Origin: CAYUVH01 sp964448135
Lineage (GTDB): Bacteria > Verrucomicrobiota > Verrucomicrobiia > Limisphaerales > UBA8199
Reading direction: 5' to 3'
DNA length: 59,671 nucleotides
Assembly: GCA_964448135.1 (NCBI GenBank)
Contig: CAYUVH010000015.1
Span: forward strand, 1 to 59,671
The notes under the pieces are model-generated. The model was given only the letters and a program-made list of their open reading frames with translations. It was not told the origin of the DNA and did no database searches. The translations under genes were made by a program, and so were the position numbers. Positions 27,988-37,724 of this stretch are shown here, piece after piece (position 1 is the stretch's first letter; each line of letters opens with the position of its first letter).

Positions 27988-30027
27988 ATGTATAAAAAAC
28001 GGGGTCAAAATATCGAAAGTGGATGTGCGCTGGCCGCGTTGCTCGTGCTCAGTGCCTTGTCGGCCACGCAGGCGCAAACGACCTTGCAGACGGGTGCCGC
28101 GAACTTTGTCAGCCTGATCCGAGGGCAGAACTTCCCAGTGACCGACCCGGTGGCATATAACGCCGTCGAACTCGAGACCACCGCCGGCAACCTCCTGTAT
28201 GTGGATCAGGATGCGAGCCTCCAATCTGGCGGCTCGTTTACCATCTTCACCTCCATGAGCTGGGTCAGCGCCACGCGCGTCTCCGCAAGTCTTCTAGGCT
28301 GCGATGAGATGACCACTCCGGTTGGCGGCCGCAGGCTGATCGTCCAGGGCCTCTCCCTCGCGAACGTGGACCTCGACACCGCCAACGTACAGATCGGGCT
28401 CCAGCCAACCAGCGGGACCTCCTCCCTCACGCTCAACAATGCCTCGCTCACCGGCGAATTGACGCCCTGGCTGTACAACCCGGTCCCGTTCCGGTTCGAC
28501 GCCACCGGTACCTCGCAAGTCTTCGGGTGGTACGGAGCCATGTCCTCGATCACCACACTCAATGTCGCCGGTGGCGGATCGCTGCGCTTTAAGGGCTGCG
28601 GCGACGTTTCCTCCCTGGCGTTGACGGAGATGCTTTATTTCGACCGGTTCCAGAATCGCGCCGTCGTCAACGGCGCGACGCTCATCGTTGACAGCTCCGC
28701 TTGCGTCTTCGGCAGGAAGGATCCTCTCGCCGACCCCGCCAACCAGAGCCTGATGACGTTCAGCAACAACGCCACTCTCCAGCTGGAAGGCTCGACCCCT
28801 TACACAAAGGTTGAAACCGACCGGATCGTGTTTCAAAACAGCACGCTCAATCTGTCCAACAACCTCACGCGGCTCGATGTGCGAATTGACCTTGAACTCG
28901 ACAACAGCTCGGCGTTCATCGCGGACGGAGCCCGGGTCAATGCATTGGACGTCACCGTCAGGAACAACTCAACGGTGGTGCTTAAAGGAAACAGCGCCAC
29001 AGGCATTGCCACCGACTTCCTCGAAATCACCAGCGGAGCGACCCTGACGCTCGCGGGAACCGGGGTCGAGGACGGCGATTTGGAAGTCAGCGCCAGCGTC
29101 TATTTCCCGCGGGGCACTGGTGCCGGAGTCGGGGCTATCCATGTGACGGACCGAACTTATCTCACGCTGGTCGGCGGTTCGCTGAACAGCAGCATCGACC
29201 TCGATCACCATGCGATTTTAACTACCGCGCGGCTGGGCTTTCTTGACCTGCAAAATTCGACTATGAACCTGTTCGCCGGTGCCACATTTACGAACGCCGG
29301 AAGCTTTACCGTGCAAGCTCCCAGCGAGTTGAAAGTCATCGGCAACGCCACCATCGCCGGCGCGGGCAGCGCGTCACTGCAAGGGGCATTGGAGTTCAAC
29401 CGGGTGGCGGGCACCAACCAGGCGAAGAACTCGCTGACCACGGGCAATAGCCTTTATTTCGGCTCAACCGCCGTGGTAAAAATGAACTTCGACCCGACTG
29501 GGTTGACCTGCGACCGGCTCATTTGCAGCAACGCGATCGATCTCAATTCCCATCCAGTCCTCAGCCTGAATTTGATCAATGACCAACCGCTCCCGCTCGG
29601 CACCAAGTTTGTCCTCATCGATTACCGGGATTACAAAGGTGAGTACATCGTCCTCGGCGGCTCCAGCCACTTCGCGGGTTACACTAATCGTTATACATTT
29701 GTCCGCGGGATTAACACCTATCAGCTTAACTACGCGGACGACACCTGCCTGCCGGGCAGTCAGCAGTTTGTCACCTTGACGGTTGTCCACAACCCCGACT
29801 ACCCCGCTGCCGGAATGCTCAACGTGGTGCGGCAGGGCGACCAATCCCGACTATTGTGGTCTTCGGCAAACACGAACTTTATTTTGGAAGCAACATATTC
29901 ACTCGCTCCCGCCGCTATCGTCTGGGATCCCGTGAGCGTGGCTCCGGTGCTGACGGGCGACTGGTTGTGGGTCAGCCTGCCGATGGAGCCGGGCAGCCGC
30001 TTCTTCCGGCTGCGGACAACCAATTGA
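27988..30027 (+). CDS. secreted beta-helix-like repeat protein
   Basis: The protein has 679 residues with an N-terminal signal (GCALAALLVLSALSATQAQ). The body has short Asn/Ser/Thr-rich strands repeating hydrophobic-polar patterns (NNATLQLEGST, NSTLNLSNNLTRLDV, NNSTVVLKGNSA, GATLTLAGTG). This resembles the right-handed beta-helix passenger regions of autotransporter-associated repeat proteins. The last 60 residues (FILEATYSLAPAAIVWDPV ... SRFFRLRTTN) match the C-terminal module shared with other secreted proteins here. No autotransporter barrel is present. Likely a surface or secreted structural/adhesin-like protein; function unknown. Confidence 0.72.
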   Translation: MYKKRGQNIESGCALAALLVLSALSATQAQTTLQTGAANFVSLIRGQNFPVTDPVAYNAVELETTAGNLLYVDQDASLQSGGSFTIFTSMSWVSATRVSASLLGCDEMTTPVGGRRLIVQGLSLANVDLDTANVQIGLQPTSGTSSLTLNNASLTGELTPWLYNPVPFRFDATGTSQVFGWYGAMSSITTLNVAGGGSLRFKGCGDVSSLALTEMLYFDRFQNRAVVNGATLIVDSSACVFGRKDPLADPANQSLMTFSNNATLQLEGSTPYTKVETDRIVFQNSTLNLSNNLTRLDVRIDLELDNSSAFIADGARVNALDVTVRNNSTVVLKGNSATGIATDFLEITSGATLTLAGTGVEDGDLEVSASVYFPRGTGAGVGAIHVTDRTYLTLVGGSLNSSIDLDHHAILTTARLGFLDLQNSTMNLFAGATFTNAGSFTVQAPSELKVIGNATIAGAGSASLQGALEFNRVAGTNQAKNSLTTGNSLYFGSTAVVKMNFDPTGLTCDRLICSNAIDLNSHPVLSLNLINDQPLPLGTKFVLIDYRDYKGEYIVLGGSSHFAGYTNRYTFVRGINTYQLNYADDTCLPGSQQFVTLTVVHNPDYPAAGMLNVVRQGDQSRLLWSSANTNFILEATYSLAPAAIVWDPVSVAPVLTGDWLWVSLPMEPGSRFFRLRTTN

Positions 30028-30387
30028 AAACAACACAATCTCGGCGCGGGCTGTAACGGTGCTTTGGCTGGATCGGAGTTGTGCGATTGGCGGCCGGTGG
30101 ATTAAAGGGTTAAAAGGACTGACTTCACGGTCTCGCACAGGCAGTATTACTGGGTACCCGGCCCCATCCGTATGCAGCCGTGTTTGCTCCCGATCATCGG
30201 GTCCGTGGGTAGAACTCCTCCCCTCTTTCGGCCCTTTTTGGTTTCCTCCGTGCCTCAGTGACTCGGTGGTTAAAATTCCTACTCCCTGTTGGAAACTTCG
30301 CCGTTGATCGCATTTTGATTTCCCTTTTCTGAGTGTTCTGTGGGCCCTCAACCCTCAACCCTCAACCCTCAACTCTCCGCCTCCCCC
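30028..30387. other. intergenic region with composite repeat and TCAACCC tandem words
   Basis: No gene is seen. It holds a diverged copy of the composite repeat found again at 33220-33510 and 34200-34420 (CATCCGTATGCAGCCGTGTT, then ACTCCTCCCCTCTTT) and a 7-bp tandem CTCAACC (30349-30376). Both flanking genes converge on it. Confidence 0.5.
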
Positions 30388-31776
30388 CTACCGCCCCGTC
30401 ACATGCTCATCCGCCACCTGCACCGCCCCCTTCTCATCCAGGTAAATGAGTTTGGTCGTGATGGCCTTGGGCGACACGTGCACGAGCACGCAGCCGATGG
30501 TCTTTACTTCCTCCTTGTTTGAGTGCACGTGGCTCGAATAGGTGAACGCCAGCTTGTCGGCATTCATCGTGAGCTTGCCGGCCTCGACGCCGCGCTCGCC
30601 ATCCGCGGAAGGCGCCTCCATGTAAACGGTTCCCTGGCCATCCGCCACCACTTGATCGCCACGCAACGGATGCGTGCGCTCATAAATATGATTATTGCCG
30701 GAGAGTGCCAGGGTCACGCCCTGCCGGTCGCAAAAATCCTTCCAGTTCGTGTACCAGTTCGCCTTCCCGTTCCGGCCATCAAACCATTGGTAATGCTCGG
30801 CAATGAAGATGCGCTTGTATTTCCCCTTCTGCTTTTCGATCACACCCGCCGCCCAGGCCTGGGCGGTTTCCTCGGCCGCCCGGCTCGTCCTGAGCAGTTC
30901 GTTGTTGAAGGTGAGAAAGAGCACGTCGCCGTAGATGAACCAATAACAAACGCCTTCCTCCCCCGCGTAACCGTTCGTGGGATTGTTATGGGCCACGCGA
31001 AAATAGTCGCTCGAACCCCCGCCGCCGCGAATCATCCAGTCGTGATTGCCGATCACATTCGCGAACATGTAATTCCGCGCGAAGGGTTGCTCGAACAAAT
31101 ACCGCCAGAAAGAATAACTGCCTCCCCAGGCCACCACATCGCCGGTGGCGAAGACGAAATCCACTCCCGGATCCAGTTTGATCGCCGCCGCCAGCACCGC
31201 GTTGGCGTGCTTCACCCGGCTGGGGATCGGTGGGTAGGCGTGGATGTCGCTGATCCAGACGAAACTGAATTCCGTCGCGCCGGCGGTCTTGAAGTAATGC
31301 ACGGCGCTTTCACTTCGCGTGGCCGGGCGGTTCGTTCCGCCCCCGGCGCCACCCGCCAGCGATTGCACCTTGTACATGTATTCTGAATTCGCCCTCAGCC
31401 CGCCCAGGGTCACCCCATAATCCAGGAACTTCGCCTGCTCCCGCCAATCCGCTCCCGCCGCCGTCTTGGAATTGATCCCGTCAAAAATATCGCACCGTTC
31501 GAACTTCCCCCGCGCCACCGCGGCGTTTGTCCAGGCGACATCCGACCGCGTCGTGTAAATCACCGCGCAATTCGTATCCTCGAGATCCGCCTGCCAGCCG
31601 ATGTTCATCTGCGCGGAACAATCCTCCGCCGGATTGGTGACGATCGAATACACCTCTGCCCGCCCCGCGACGATGCCGCCCAAAAAGCCCCCGCAGAGCG
31701 CGATCCACAAAATGACTGGAATACGATGATTTAACACTGGAATGGAAGCATACAGACCGCGGGAACCGGAACCCAT
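30388..31776 (-). CDS. purple acid phosphatase-like metallophosphoesterase
   Basis: The protein has 462 residues with a hydrophobic signal/anchor (VILWIALCGGFLGGIVAG). Residues about 45-165 look like the N-terminal FN3-like domain of purple acid phosphatases (YGVTLGGLRANSEYMYKV). The catalytic domain shows the calcineurin-like metal motifs in order: WISDIHA, FATGDVVAWGG, VIGNHDW, AEHYQWFDG and LSGNNHIYERTHP. All di-metal ligands (Asp, His, Asp, Asn, His, His) appear present. The enzyme likely hydrolyses phosphate esters in the periplasm or outside the cell. It converges with the beta-helix gene and is divergent from the unknown gene at 31982. Confidence 0.85.
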   Translation of the reverse strand: MGSGSRGLYASIPVLNHRIPVILWIALCGGFLGGIVAGRAEVYSIVTNPAEDCSAQMNIGWQADLEDTNCAVIYTTRSDVAWTNAAVARGKFERCDIFDGINSKTAAGADWREQAKFLDYGVTLGGLRANSEYMYKVQSLAGGAGGGTNRPATRSESAVHYFKTAGATEFSFVWISDIHAYPPIPSRVKHANAVLAAAIKLDPGVDFVFATGDVVAWGGSYSFWRYLFEQPFARNYMFANVIGNHDWMIRGGGGSSDYFRVAHNNPTNGYAGEEGVCYWFIYGDVLFLTFNNELLRTSRAAEETAQAWAAGVIEKQKGKYKRIFIAEHYQWFDGRNGKANWYTNWKDFCDRQGVTLALSGNNHIYERTHPLRGDQVVADGQGTVYMEAPSADGERGVEAGKLTMNADKLAFTYSSHVHSNKEEVKTIGCVLVHVSPKAITTKLIYLDEKGAVQVADEHVTGR

Positions 31777-31981
31777 CTTATAAATAGGCGAGCGTGGCCA
31801 GGCGACGGATTTGAACCGGGTGGCCGGAATCCATTCCCCATCGCTTCCCTCCGCTCCGGCTCCTTTGAAATTTCAATTTCCAATACCTCAAGTCCCCTTC
31901 CTTGCCTCGCCGCGCAGACTTCCCCGCTATTTTTACCTGCTCAAGCTTGACAGATTTTCCACGCTTGTCCCTACTGGCCCG

Positions 31982-33034
31982 ATGAGAGTGGTGCTTCACC
32001 CGCAGTCGTCGGTTTTGAGGCTGCCCGCCGTCATCTTCTTACTCTTGGCTTCCATCATTTTGAAGGCACAGGTCACTCTCACGTCCGTCAATCAAGCCGC
32101 ACTGTTGGTGAGTCGAAACCCCAACACCTTCGACCTCTCAAACGCCACTCGGATTGTTTCAGGTTTGAGGTCCGGTATGACGCTGTCAAATGTGGATGCC
32201 TATTTGAACTCGCGTGGAATGACCAACCGCGGCTGGCCAAACCAGGATCGAGCTTGGCACAAGACTTACCGCTATAGTTTCCCGGGCACGGACAGGACGC
32301 TCCTCCTGGAGATGCGCGCGCGCCGGACGGACCCGGGGATTTTTGATTGGTTGGATCCTGTGTTGGAGCATGGCCGGATTCAGCAGTTGGGTGAGGATAT
32401 CTTTTTGATCAGCTTTTCCCATTTGCCCACCTCCAATTTCACCGCCCGGATTTTGAACCCGCCAGAGGCGATACTCGAGACCAACATCTTCACGCTTTTC
32501 GATTCCATGACCAACCACTTTGCGACGGTCACCGCCATTCTCCCTGCCGTTTCCCCTCAATCGTCCGCCACCGGGATGTGGTGTGCGATCCTTTCGGCAG
32601 CTTACGCCCGGCCACTAACCATTGCCAGCAGGCTATCCATGTCCGGCTGGCACCAGTTGATCCGTGTTCCGCGCAGCCCAGCTTCGGAGATGTATATTAA
32701 CCTGCTTCCTGACAGCCCCGATGATTGGATCCTGCTCTCGCTTTCGGCAGCTCCCGGCCCCGCCACCGGCTCCTGGCAATATGCGACTGACGCCGGGCTC
32801 ATTGATTCGGGCACAGTTACGCGGTCCTCGCCCGCAAGCCCGCCAGTAGATGATGAAATGATTGACGTAGTGCGACGCGCCTTTGCAGAAAGGCACCAGG
32901 AAATGCCGGCCGTCTCCAGAGTCGACCGCCATGCGGACTATTGGGACATCATAATTGATCGTGGAATTACAGTCTCCAATTTCCGCGTCGACGTGAAGCA
33001 GAAGCGAATCACCATGCAATGGTTGCGGCATTAG
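31982..33034 (+). CDS. exported protein of unknown function
   Basis: The protein has 350 residues, started at the ATG at 31982 because it opens a signal peptide (LRLPAVIFLLLASIILKAQ). The 57 codons upstream in the same frame are Pro-rich repeat-like sequence and look non-coding. The mature part is mixed alpha/beta with no family I recognise. Recognisable features are NATRIVSGLRSGMTLSNVDAY near the N-terminus, similar in feel to the short beta-lactamase-inhibitor-like (SmpA/BamE-type) 'G-M-T' motif, and an aromatic C-terminus. Its promoter region is shared with the divergent phosphatase gene. Confidence 0.6.
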   Translation: MRVVLHPQSSVLRLPAVIFLLLASIILKAQVTLTSVNQAALLVSRNPNTFDLSNATRIVSGLRSGMTLSNVDAYLNSRGMTNRGWPNQDRAWHKTYRYSFPGTDRTLLLEMRARRTDPGIFDWLDPVLEHGRIQQLGEDIFLISFSHLPTSNFTARILNPPEAILETNIFTLFDSMTNHFATVTAILPAVSPQSSATGMWCAILSAAYARPLTIASRLSMSGWHQLIRVPRSPASEMYINLLPDSPDDWILLSLSAAPGPATGSWQYATDAGLIDSGTVTRSSPASPPVDDEMIDVVRRAFAERHQEMPAVSRVDRHADYWDIIIDRGITVSNFRVDVKQKRITMQWLRH

Positions 33035-33586
33035 AGCCCGGGGTGCAATTTTCCGCCCACACTAATGGCCCTTAACGGCCAAGTCTGTCCCAGCGTCTTG
33101 GTAAAGGCCGAAGTCCTCGACCCAAAGATCCATCGCGCCACCTTGAGCATTTCACCCGAACGCTTTCGGCGTTATGAAATCTCCGACCTCTGACTTCTGA
33201 CCTCTTCCCCGTCCTGCCTGGCCTCATCCGTACGCACCCGTGTTGATCCGCGTGCCGCGTCGTAGCGGAGCGAAGACGGGCGTGCCGCGCCGAAGCTCGC
33301 AAGCGGAGGCGGGTGGTTAAAACTCCTCCCCTCTTCCCCCAAAAACGCTCTCCCCCGCCGCCCCAATTCTTTTCACCATTTTTGTGAATTTTTGTGCCTC
33401 TTTGTGGCTAAAGGGTTCGCGTGCTTCGCGTTCATTCGCGGTTGACCCTTTTGTCGCCCTGCGTGCCTTTGCCGCGCCAAGCTCGCAAGCGTAGGCGGGT
33501 GGTTTGAAGTCCTTCTTTATTTCCGATCCAAGCTCCCAACTCCCGCCTTCTGACCACTTCACTCCCCGCCTTGGCACCGATTTTGC
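33035..33586. repeat. gene-free segment with composite dispersed repeat, copy 2
   Basis: The ordered words of the repeat are: CCTCATCCG...GTGTTGATCCGCG (33220-33250), GCCGCGTCGTAGCGGAGCG (from 33250), CTCGCAAGCGGAGGCGGGTGG, ACTCCTCCCCTCTTCC (33323), TTTGTGCCTCTTTGTGGCTA (33391) and TTCGCGTGCTTCGCGTTCAT (33417). The same words in the same order recur at 34200-34420. No coding frame is supported. Confidence 0.7.
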
Positions 33587-34024
33587 ATGGAGAAAATCGT
33601 GGAACTGGAAGCTTTGCAAAAACACTTCGACTACCTGGACAAGCTTTTACTCCGGGGCCGCGAGTTCATGGCTGCGCTCAAGGCCCACATCGAAAAGGAG
33701 GAGCGCCCTCACCGGTTGACGACCTCCAGCGCAACGGAATACTGCATCCTCGCCACATTTTACGAATGTAAGCTTTCCTTTCGCGTGGAAGTCCCGTGGG
33801 CTGATGCCGACATGCTCGGCAAAGTTATCGCGAAAGTCTGGTGCCGGGAGGAGATCGAGGAGTCCAAGTGGCCGGTCTTGGGAGCTTGCGAGTTTGATGT
33901 CAGCGGCAACGTTATTGTGCAAAATGCACCGACCGGACAGGTCGCCCAGGATTTCTCCGAGCAGTTCTTGAGTGCAGTTCTAACCGAGCTCGCCAAAAAA
34001 CGCTGGATCCTGCGACCCCATTAG
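33587..34024 (+). CDS. conserved-looking hypothetical cytoplasmic protein
   Basis: The protein has 145 residues with no signal peptide or membrane segment. An N-terminal helical part (LEALQKHFDYLDKLLLRGREFMAAL) is followed by an alpha/beta region with normal codon use and composition, unlike the repeat-rich DNA on both sides. A start exactly after the repeat block and a plausible full-length fold support a real gene. I do not recognise the family. The ATG at 33587 is the first in frame after the repeat segment. Confidence 0.6.
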   Translation: MEKIVELEALQKHFDYLDKLLLRGREFMAALKAHIEKEERPHRLTTSSATEYCILATFYECKLSFRVEVPWADADMLGKVIAKVWCREEIEESKWPVLGACEFDVSGNVIVQNAPTGQVAQDFSEQFLSAVLTELAKKRWILRPH

Positions 34025-35324
34025 CCCTTGCTCCTGCCCCTCCCACCACCCTCCTTTCACACCTCTACCCGAACCACATAGCTGGGCGGCTCCTCTCCAT
34101 CGCGAACGGCAGTTTGCTCAACCTCATAGTCGATCGCTCCGACGATTCTGCTCGTCCTCACCCTCTTCCGCACCGCCTCAACCGCTTCCCCGTCCTGCCT
34201 GACCCCATCCGTGTGCATCCGTGTTGATCCGCGTGCCGCGTCGTAGCGGAGCGAAGACGGGTGGCTAGAACTCCTCCCCTTTTCCCCCAAAAAAACCCTC
34301 CACCGCCGCCTCAATTCTTTTCACTTTTTTTGTGAATTGTTGTGCCTCTTTGTGGCTAAAAGGTTCGCGTGCTTCGCGTTCATTCGCGGTTGACCCTTTT
34401 GTCGCCCTCCATGCCTTTCACTCCGCCACGTTTGGCGTTCTGGCTGCGGATAAGGACGCCGTGTCCCATGAATATCTTTCTGTCCCCCAATTTTTCTGTC
34501 GCATGTCTGGTCCTTCCGCAGATCTTTTTGACCCCATTTTTCTGACAAATCCGCTTCCCCCGACGCTTTATCAACCACCCGACAAACCATCGCTTTCACT
34601 ATATGTGAATTAAGGTACCTCCCTGCTCGCGAAGCCTTCCGGAGCTTGCGGCCAAAAGTTCTTCCCACGTTCGCCCCATCCTTTTGCCTGCCTCCCTCCC
34701 ATCCCGATTCATTCGCGTGCTTCGCGTTCATTCGCGGTTGACCCTCTTGTTTCCCTCCGTCCCTTTGCCCCCGCCGAGCGCCGCGTCCTGGCCTCTAACC
34801 TCTTCCCCATCCTACCCGGCCTCATCCGTGCGCTCCCGTGTTGATCCGCGTGCCGCGTCGTAGCGGAGCGAAGACGGGCGTGCCGCGTCGTAGCGGAGCG
34901 AAGACGGGCGTGCCGCGCCGAAGCTCGCGAGCGTAGGCGGGTGGTTTGAGCTTCTTCTTTTTTCCCGATCCAACTTCCCGCCCTCCGCCCTCCGCCCTCT
35001 GACCTCTGTACTCTTGACACCTGCCAACCCCGTGCAATTCTATCTCCGGAGGAAGGGATTTCCTGCCCGGGAATCGCCGGTGGACTCAGCCGATTCTTAC
35101 GCGGGCACAACCAGGGAAATTCAAAGCACGATCGAAACTATGCCAACCAGGCTGCCCAGTCAGGCCGCTCAAGAACCCTGCTTCAACCCTGCGCGCCGCG
35201 TCGTAGCCGGGCGAAGACGGGCGCGCCGCGTCGTAGCCGGGCCTTCCTTGAACCTGCAACTTGCAACCTTCAACCTGGAACTCCCAGCTTGGCCAGCTAT
35301 TGCCACCATGACTTCCCTCCGCCA

Positions 35325-35366
35325 GTCCCACCGGTCCCACTGGTCCCACCGGTCCCACCGATCCCA
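35325..35366. repeat. 9-bp-period microsatellite-like array
   Basis: Units beginning (G/A)TCCCA occur at 35325, 35334, 35343, 35352 and 35361, an exact 9-bp spacing, with CCGG or CTGG between them. A shorter array of the same kind lies at 26401-26427. Confidence 0.8.
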
Positions 35367-35378
35367 TCACTCCCGAAA

Positions 35379-35490
35379 GAACACCAAAGGAACACGAAGG
35401 GAACAGCAAAAAACACTCAAAGAACGCCAAAAGGACACTCAAAACACTCGGAAAAACACCAAAGAACACCAAAAAACACTTAAAGAACAA
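35379..35490. repeat. helically phased A-rich array
   Basis: Words of the type AACACC/AACACT recur at 35380, 35391, 35402, 35412, 35423, 35434, 35443, 35455, 35465, 35475 and 35486, separated by A-runs. The mean spacing is 10.6 bp, close to one DNA helical turn, so intrinsic curvature is expected. Confidence 0.8.
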
Positions 35491-35970
35491 CCTCTCACAG
35501 GGGGCCCCACCACCCGTCTACCCGGTTGGCTTTGCACAAAAAGTCCCGGAGCGCGGCTTTATAAGCCGCAGCGCGTTCAAAAGCATGGGAATTTGCGGTC
35601 AGAGCAGACATTCGTGGTCAAATCTCAACACTCTTTGCGCAAACCCACCCCGGCTCCCGGCCCAAAAATTGCACCCCTCTCGCCGCGTCAAAGCGAAGCA
35701 AGGCCGGGCATGCCGCGTCGTAGCGGAGCGAAAGGGCCTTAACTTGCAACCTTCAACCTGCAACTTGCAACTCCCCAACCCCTCAACCAACCCAACACCG
35801 CCTAACGCCTTTTATCGCTATTCCTACGCCCTTCTCGCCACCGCCCACCCCCCGGACTTGCCTCCGCCGCGCCACGGGATTACGTTGCGCCATATTCCGA
35901 GCCAGTTCCCAACCGGGCCGGACGGAATGCCGAACCGGACGTCCAATCGAATTCAAACACCCTCACCCTT

Positions 35971-36687
<717 letters not shown>

Positions 36688-36742
36688 GCGTAAAGCTAAA
36701 TCGAGCCTAGTCACCCCCATGGCCGCTGTTTAACATCGCCGC

Positions 36743-37663
36743 ATGAATTCAAACATCAGCCGCCGCTCCGCTCTGGGAAGGATTGCCGGCAGCTCCGCCG
36801 CCATCGCCGCCGCCGGCGCGCTGGCTCCCCGTCTCCAAGCCGCCGAACCCGCCGCCGCGCCCGCGAAACTCAAAGGCAACATCAACCACTCCGCCTGCGC
36901 GTGGTGCTACAACAGCCTGATTGCGCCCGGCAAAAACGAGCCCGCCAAAATGTCGTTCGAGGATTTCTGCCTGGCCTGCGCCGCGATGGGCATCCAATCC
37001 ATTGACCTGCTCGGCCCGGACCGCTGGCCCGCGGCGAAGAAAGCCGGGTTGATCTGCGCCATGTGCAACGGCCCGGACTCCATCGGCTACGGCTGGAACC
37101 GCCTGGACCATCACGACAAACTGATGACCGGTTTCGAGAAGGCCATCCCCGACGTGGCGGCCGCGGGTTTTCCGAGCATCATCACCTTCTCGGGCAACCG
37201 CAACGGCATGAGCAACGAGCAGGGCCTGGAGAATTGCGTCAAAGGCCTGAAACGGCTCGCCCCGATCGCGGAGAAAAACAAGGTGACTGTCTGCGTCGAA
37301 CTGCTGAACAGCAAGGTCAACCACAAGGATTACATGTTCGACCACGCCGCCTGGGGCGTGGAACTTTGCAAGCAGGTCGGCTCGGAACGCATCAAAATCC
37401 TCTACGACATTTACCACGCCCAGATCATGGAAGGCGACCTGATCGCCACCATTAAACAGTATCACCCTTACTTCGCGCATTATCACACCGGCGGCGTCCC
37501 GGGCCGGCACGAAATCAACGGCACGCAGGAAATCAATTACCCCGCGGTGATGCGCGCGATCGTGGACACCGGTTACAAGGGCTATGTGGCGCAGGAATTC
37601 ATCCCCGCCGGCCCCGACCCGCTCGCCTCGCTCAAGGAAGCGGTGCTGATTTGCGACGTGTAA
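36743..37663 (+). CDS. Tat-exported hydroxypyruvate isomerase-like protein
   Basis: The protein has 306 residues with a twin-arginine signal (SRRSALGRIAGSSAAIAAAGALA). It is a xylose-isomerase-like TIM barrel with motifs of the hydroxypyruvate isomerase group: ITFSGNRNGMSNEQG, VCVELLNSKVNHKDYM, ILYDIYHAQIMEGDL, HYHTGGVPGRHEINGTQEINY and VAQEFIPAGPDP. The Glu, Asp, His and Glu metal or acid-base residues expected in this barrel are present. The substrate is unproven. Export to the periplasm argues for a role in sugar-derived acid metabolism outside the cytoplasm. It lies between SOD and the antiporter with short gaps. Confidence 0.85.
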   Translation: MNSNISRRSALGRIAGSSAAIAAAGALAPRLQAAEPAAAPAKLKGNINHSACAWCYNSLIAPGKNEPAKMSFEDFCLACAAMGIQSIDLLGPDRWPAAKKAGLICAMCNGPDSIGYGWNRLDHHDKLMTGFEKAIPDVAAAGFPSIITFSGNRNGMSNEQGLENCVKGLKRLAPIAEKNKVTVCVELLNSKVNHKDYMFDHAAWGVELCKQVGSERIKILYDIYHAQIMEGDLIATIKQYHPYFAHYHTGGVPGRHEINGTQEINYPAVMRAIVDTGYKGYVAQEFIPAGPDPLASLKEAVLICDV

Positions 37664-37724
37664 GCGAAGAAAATCTCGAGCCTGACTAGACCTTGAGCCC
37701 AAGGCAGGGCACTTTGAGTGCCTA

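Larger units (their letters stand above)
34025..35970. repeat. 1.9-kb gene-free region built of dispersed and tandem repeats
   Basis: No gene is supported. It contains composite repeat copy 3 (34200-34420) and a rearranged copy (34706-34960), including a 30-bp tandem (TGCCGCGTCG at 34851, 34881 and, varied, 34911). A related tandem lies at 35195-35240 and further copies near 35680-35730. There is a 9-bp-period array (GTCCCA at 35325-35361) and an array with about 10.6-bp period (35379-35490). Words such as CAACTTGCAACCTTCAACCT occur near 35250 and 35740. The 242-codon frame across 35014-35742 is low complexity and looks spurious. Confidence 0.75.

Noticed and set aside
31795..31830. possible 3' part of a tRNA on the minus strand (GGTTCAAATCC with downstream CCA)
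   Set aside because: The T-arm pairs only at three positions and no matching acceptor, anticodon or D arm is found upstream; at best a chance or degraded fragment.
31811..31981. 57-codon upstream extension of the exported unknown protein
   Set aside because: The stretch is Pro/Phe/Ser-rich repeat-like DNA; the downstream ATG at 31982 directly opens a signal peptide.
35320..35495. possible CRISPR array
   Set aside because: Units are 9-11 bp without unique spacers of 30-40 bp, and no cas genes are present.
35014..35742. 242-codon plus-strand frame in the repeat region
   Set aside because: It translates repeat DNA into low-complexity stretches (SHRSHWSHRSHRSH and KNTK runs), with no start context; the DNA-level 9-bp and 10.6-bp periodicities explain it better.
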